Positions 61,416 through 64,000 of a stretch of 64,000 nt of DNA are shown here, one piece after another. The notes under the pieces are model-generated. The model saw only the letters and a program-made list of their open reading frames with translations, had not been told where the DNA came from and ran no database searches. The stretch is taken from contig CANMSA010000001.1 in NCBI GenBank assembly GCA_947500385.1, forward strand, positions 124,001-188,000, read 5' to 3'. Origin of the DNA: an uncultured Flavobacteriaceae bacterium (lineage in GTDB: Bacteria > Bacteroidota > Bacteroidia > Flavobacteriales > Flavobacteriaceae). Both the position numbers and the translations under genes were made by a program. The stretch's first letter is position 1; each line of letters opens with the position of its first letter.

Positions 61416-62249
61416 ATGATACGTTTACTACAAATAGAATTTATAAAACTTTGGAACAACCGATCAAGTCGTTTTTTGATCGTTTCCTATTTCGCCTTAA
61501 TGACCTTGATCGCTTTTGTATCGAGTATTAAGTTCAACTACGGGCCTTTAAAGTTCAATGTTGCCGACATAGGTATCTTCAATTTTCCCTATATCTGGCA
61601 CTTCAACACCTTTATGGCGGCCTTTTTAAAGCTATTCCTTGCGATCGTAATCGTGTCTATGATTGCCAATGAGTATAGCAACAAAACCATTAAGCAGAAC
61701 CTCATCGACGGGTTGAGCAAAAAGGAATTTATCCTATCAAAGTTTCTGACCATTGTCTCATTTTCCTTGATTTCTACCCTCTTTATTTTCGTGGTCTCCA
61801 TGATTCTGGGCCTCATGCATTCCCCGTATGATGAGATCAGCATTATCTTCTCGGACCTGGAATATTTGGTCGCATACTTTATTAAACTCTTAGGGTTCTT
61901 TTCCTTCTGTTTCTTTGCCGGGATGTTGATCAAACGGTCTGCCTTCGCACTTGGTTTTTTGTTTATCTGGTTTATTGGAGCGGAAATCATCCCCTATGTT
62001 TATTTGGCTTCGAACCATTCCAAGGAATATGCCGATAGCGTGTACCAATTTTTCCCTTTTGGATCTATTTGGACGACCATTGAAGAGCCTATTACACGGC
62101 TTTCTGTGATACAATCGGCCGTACAGACCATTGGTGAAGAGGTAACCAAAGAATATGCCGTACATTGGTATGAGCTGCTCATTGTATTGGGGTGGACCGC
62201 CTTTTTCATCTACGGTTCCTACGCACTGCTCAAAAGAAGAGATCTCTAA
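61416..62249 (+). CDS. ABC-2-type permease
   Basis: A 277-aa permease with six helices. The pattern (RLLQIEFIKLWNNRSSRF, then SMIANEYSNKTIKQNLIDG and SKKEFILSKFLTIVSFSLI) is the ABC-2 family. It is coupled to the ATPase gene (15-base gap). Ends in YALLKRRDL, a Lys/Arg-rich cytoplasmic tail. Confidence 0.85.
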   Translation: MIRLLQIEFIKLWNNRSSRFLIVSYFALMTLIAFVSSIKFNYGPLKFNVADIGIFNFPYIWHFNTFMAAFLKLFLAIVIVSMIANEYSNKTIKQNLIDGLSKKEFILSKFLTIVSFSLISTLFIFVVSMILGLMHSPYDEISIIFSDLEYLVAYFIKLLGFFSFCFFAGMLIKRSAFALGFLFIWFIGAEIIPYVYLASNHSKEYADSVYQFFPFGSIWTTIEEPITRLSVIQSAVQTIGEEVTKEYAVHWYELLIVLGWTAFFIYGSYALLKRRDL

Positions 62250-62403
62250 TCCATACTGCTTATGGCATCGAATTGAATACAAGATAGCGTGCGCTGAAAC
62301 AGCCGTGCTTCCCGACCGTTTATCCGGGTTTTTGTGTATTTATTCGTTACAATCCGAAAGAAAAAGCTATTTGCATTATATTGTGAGGGAGAATCACCCT
62401 TAA

Positions 62404-64000
62404 ATGAAAAAAATAGTTCTGGTATTACTGCTGGTGACTGGTGGGCTATGCAGCGCTCAGACCGCAAATGACTGTACCAATGCCATTGTCGTTTGTGGCA
62501 ACAGCACGGTATCGTCCAATGCTTCCGGGTTCGGTACTCAAGAACTCGACAACGAATCGAACCCCTGTGCTTTTGAGGAAGTCAATAGTCTATGGCTACG
62601 GCTAAATGTTGACACCACAGGAATGCTCTCCTTCACCCTTACTCCCGACAATACCGATATATCGGTCGATTATGATTTTTATGTATTCGGACCTAATTTT
62701 AATTGTGGTAGCTTTAACGACCCCATTCGATGCTCTACTACCAACCCTTCGCAGGCCGGCCTAACCAATAATTTAACGGGGTTACGGGATAGTGAGAACG
62801 ATGACTCCGAGGGTCCTGGTTCACTGGGAAACAGTTTTGTTTCCTCCTTACCGGTAACGGCCGGAGAAACCTATTATTTACTCATTGATAGACCCTTGGG
62901 CAATGGCGGCTTTAGTTTGGATTGGAACGGTTCGGCGAACTTCATAGACCCCCCACCTATTATTGGGCAGCCGGATGCCTTTGAACTCTGCTTTGCAGAC
63001 CGGGGCAGTTTTTTGGATTTGACCCAAAATCAAAATCAGATAGCGACAGATCCTATGATATCTTTCGAATATTTTCTGAGCCGGGCGGATGCCTTTGACG
63101 GGTCGAACCCCTTGGCAGACCCTACCAATTACTTGATCCAAGATGCCACTACAGTGTACGTAAAAGTTACCGGTGCCAATAGTTGTTTTGAGGTATTGGA
63201 CCAACAGATCATTATAGATGAGCCGGTGGTCGCCACCCTTGAGTACATAGCCTGTGATCCCAATGGTGATGGTATAGAGGAATTTCAGATCAGCCAAATT
63301 GTTGCGGATGTACAAAGTGAAATCCGAAACCCATCCAACTACACCGTAAGCATTCACCCGACACAGCTAGAAGCCGACAATGACACGGGCTCTATTGCAG
63401 CTGCCGGTTATACGACCGCCACTACGCAGCTATATGCAAGGATCGAGGCAAATAGCAACAACGCCTGCTTTAGTACGTTGGCCATTGGGCTCGAAGTTAT
63501 TCCAAGTCCTATCGTTGTACCTACGGAACTGGTGCAATGCGATATTGATTTGGCCAATTCTACCGATGGGATTACCCGCGTTAACTTAGATGAGTTTTTT
63601 GCAGAAGTAGGAACAGGTACGTCTTTTCAATATGATTTTTTCGAGAGCGAGTTGGAAAGAAGCAATGACGAGGCCATTCCAAATCCTTTTGACTATGAGA
63701 ACAGCACCCCATTTTCACAGTTGCTCTATTACCGGATCCGCACGGACATTTGTACCATTCTGGGGGAAATGACCTTACAAATACTACCGACCCCAATTGT
63801 TTTAAATGTGCAGAGCCCTTTGGTGGCCTGTGATCAGAATGCAGAGGATATCGCTTTGAGCGGTGCGTTTGATCTGGAAACTTTCGGGAATACGGTTTAC
63901 CCGGGAACCGAAGTAGCCTTTTATGCCACTGTCGAAGATGCCTCGCTCGAGCTAAACCCTCTTCCCGCGGTGTTCGTTTCAGAGGCAAGGTCTATTTTTA
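62404..64000 (+). CDS. Large secreted multi-domain surface protein, N-terminal part (T9SS-type)
   Basis: The window ends inside this gene; 532 codons are visible without a stop. Signal peptide MKKIVLVLLLVTGGLCSAQT. Residues ~20-180 form an N-terminal module seen in large Bacteroidota surface proteins (NDCTNAIVVCGNSTVSSNAS, NSLWLRLNVDTTG). After ~185 come repeated segments, each with a Cys-Asp/Asn-rich start: VPTELVQCDIDLANSTDG, SPLVACDQNAEDIALS, and an earlier YIACDPNGDGIEEF, with ~90-residue spacing. This is the modular layout of proteins ending in a gliding-motility/T9SS type B sorting domain. The C-terminus is outside the window, so the sorting signal is inferred. Confidence 0.75.
   Translation, partial: MKKIVLVLLLVTGGLCSAQTANDCTNAIVVCGNSTVSSNASGFGTQELDNESNPCAFEEVNSLWLRLNVDTTGMLSFTLTPDNTDISVDYDFYVFGPNFNCGSFNDPIRCSTTNPSQAGLTNNLTGLRDSENDDSEGPGSLGNSFVSSLPVTAGETYYLLIDRPLGNGGFSLDWNGSANFIDPPPIIGQPDAFELCFADRGSFLDLTQNQNQIATDPMISFEYFLSRADAFDGSNPLADPTNYLIQDATTVYVKVTGANSCFEVLDQQIIIDEPVVATLEYIACDPNGDGIEEFQISQIVADVQSEIRNPSNYTVSIHPTQLEADNDTGSIAAAGYTTATTQLYARIEANSNNACFSTLAIGLEVIPSPIVVPTELVQCDIDLANSTDGITRVNLDEFFAEVGTGTSFQYDFFESELERSNDEAIPNPFDYENSTPFSQLLYYRIRTDICTILGEMTLQILPTPIVLNVQSPLVACDQNAEDIALSGAFDLETFGNTVYPGTEVAFYATVEDASLELNPLPAVFVSEARSIF

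Overview
The window reads as a chromosomal segment of a member of the Bacteroidota, most likely a marine Flavobacteriaceae. Supporting signs: many genes are preceded by matches to the Bacteroidota promoter (TTG, about 16-23 bases, TAnnTTTG); short Sec-type lipoproteins are common; DUF2911, DUF1080, DUF2807 (GIN) and DUF1028 proteins are present; several genes start with TTG; and the right edge carries the first ~530 residues of a large secreted protein of the type exported by the type IX system. No rRNA, tRNA, insertion sequence, integrase or CRISPR array was recognised.

Layout. 0-3 kb: the tail of a probable secA with its terminator, then two tandem paralogous membrane histidine kinases. 3.2-7.7 kb: a secreted M14 carboxypeptidase and a secreted amidohydrolase. 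7.7-12.7 kb: a 40-aa membrane peptide, the first of three paralogous small basic secreted proteins, a TetR regulator divergent from a Coq4-like protein, and DUF819 and MepA-like genes. 12.7-20.3 kb: a DEAD-box helicase (with DEVD in motif II), a ybbP-ybbA ABC module divergent from a tesA-like esterase and an AraC regulator, and an NAD-dependent epimerase-like gene. 20.3-24 kb: two more copies of the small protein family flank a membrane LytTR regulator and an intradiol-dioxygenase/thioredoxin-like fusion lipoprotein; an M23 peptidase follows.

24-38 kb is the accessory part. Its intergenic regions are filled with short repeats: CAAnnn-type hexamers, TTACTG-type heptamers, and a 47-bp core present four times. 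Between them lie an NCS1 permease with a mannitol dehydrogenase, and an AT-rich, cassette-like island holding a gene broken by an in-frame stop and a DUF3644 gene. Next come RDD, AraC, ABM-type, trypsin-like protease and double-GNAT genes, and a small lipoprotein.

38-52 kb: msrA; a DUF1080 / Gfo-Idh-MocA cluster fitting 3-keto-glycoside metabolism; a GIN-domain lipoprotein; a membrane AraC regulator; DUF1028; an acyltransferase; a CBM9-like lipoprotein; an ECF sigma / anti-sigma / adhesin-like operon; and aldose epimerase. 52-64 kb: DUF2911, meaB, a GT2 with an UPF0104 membrane protein, a probable five-gene operon (unknown 358-aa protein, MATE, 75-aa protein, PAP2, GT39) suggesting envelope lipid or glycan modification, an ABC transporter pair, and the partial giant surface protein.
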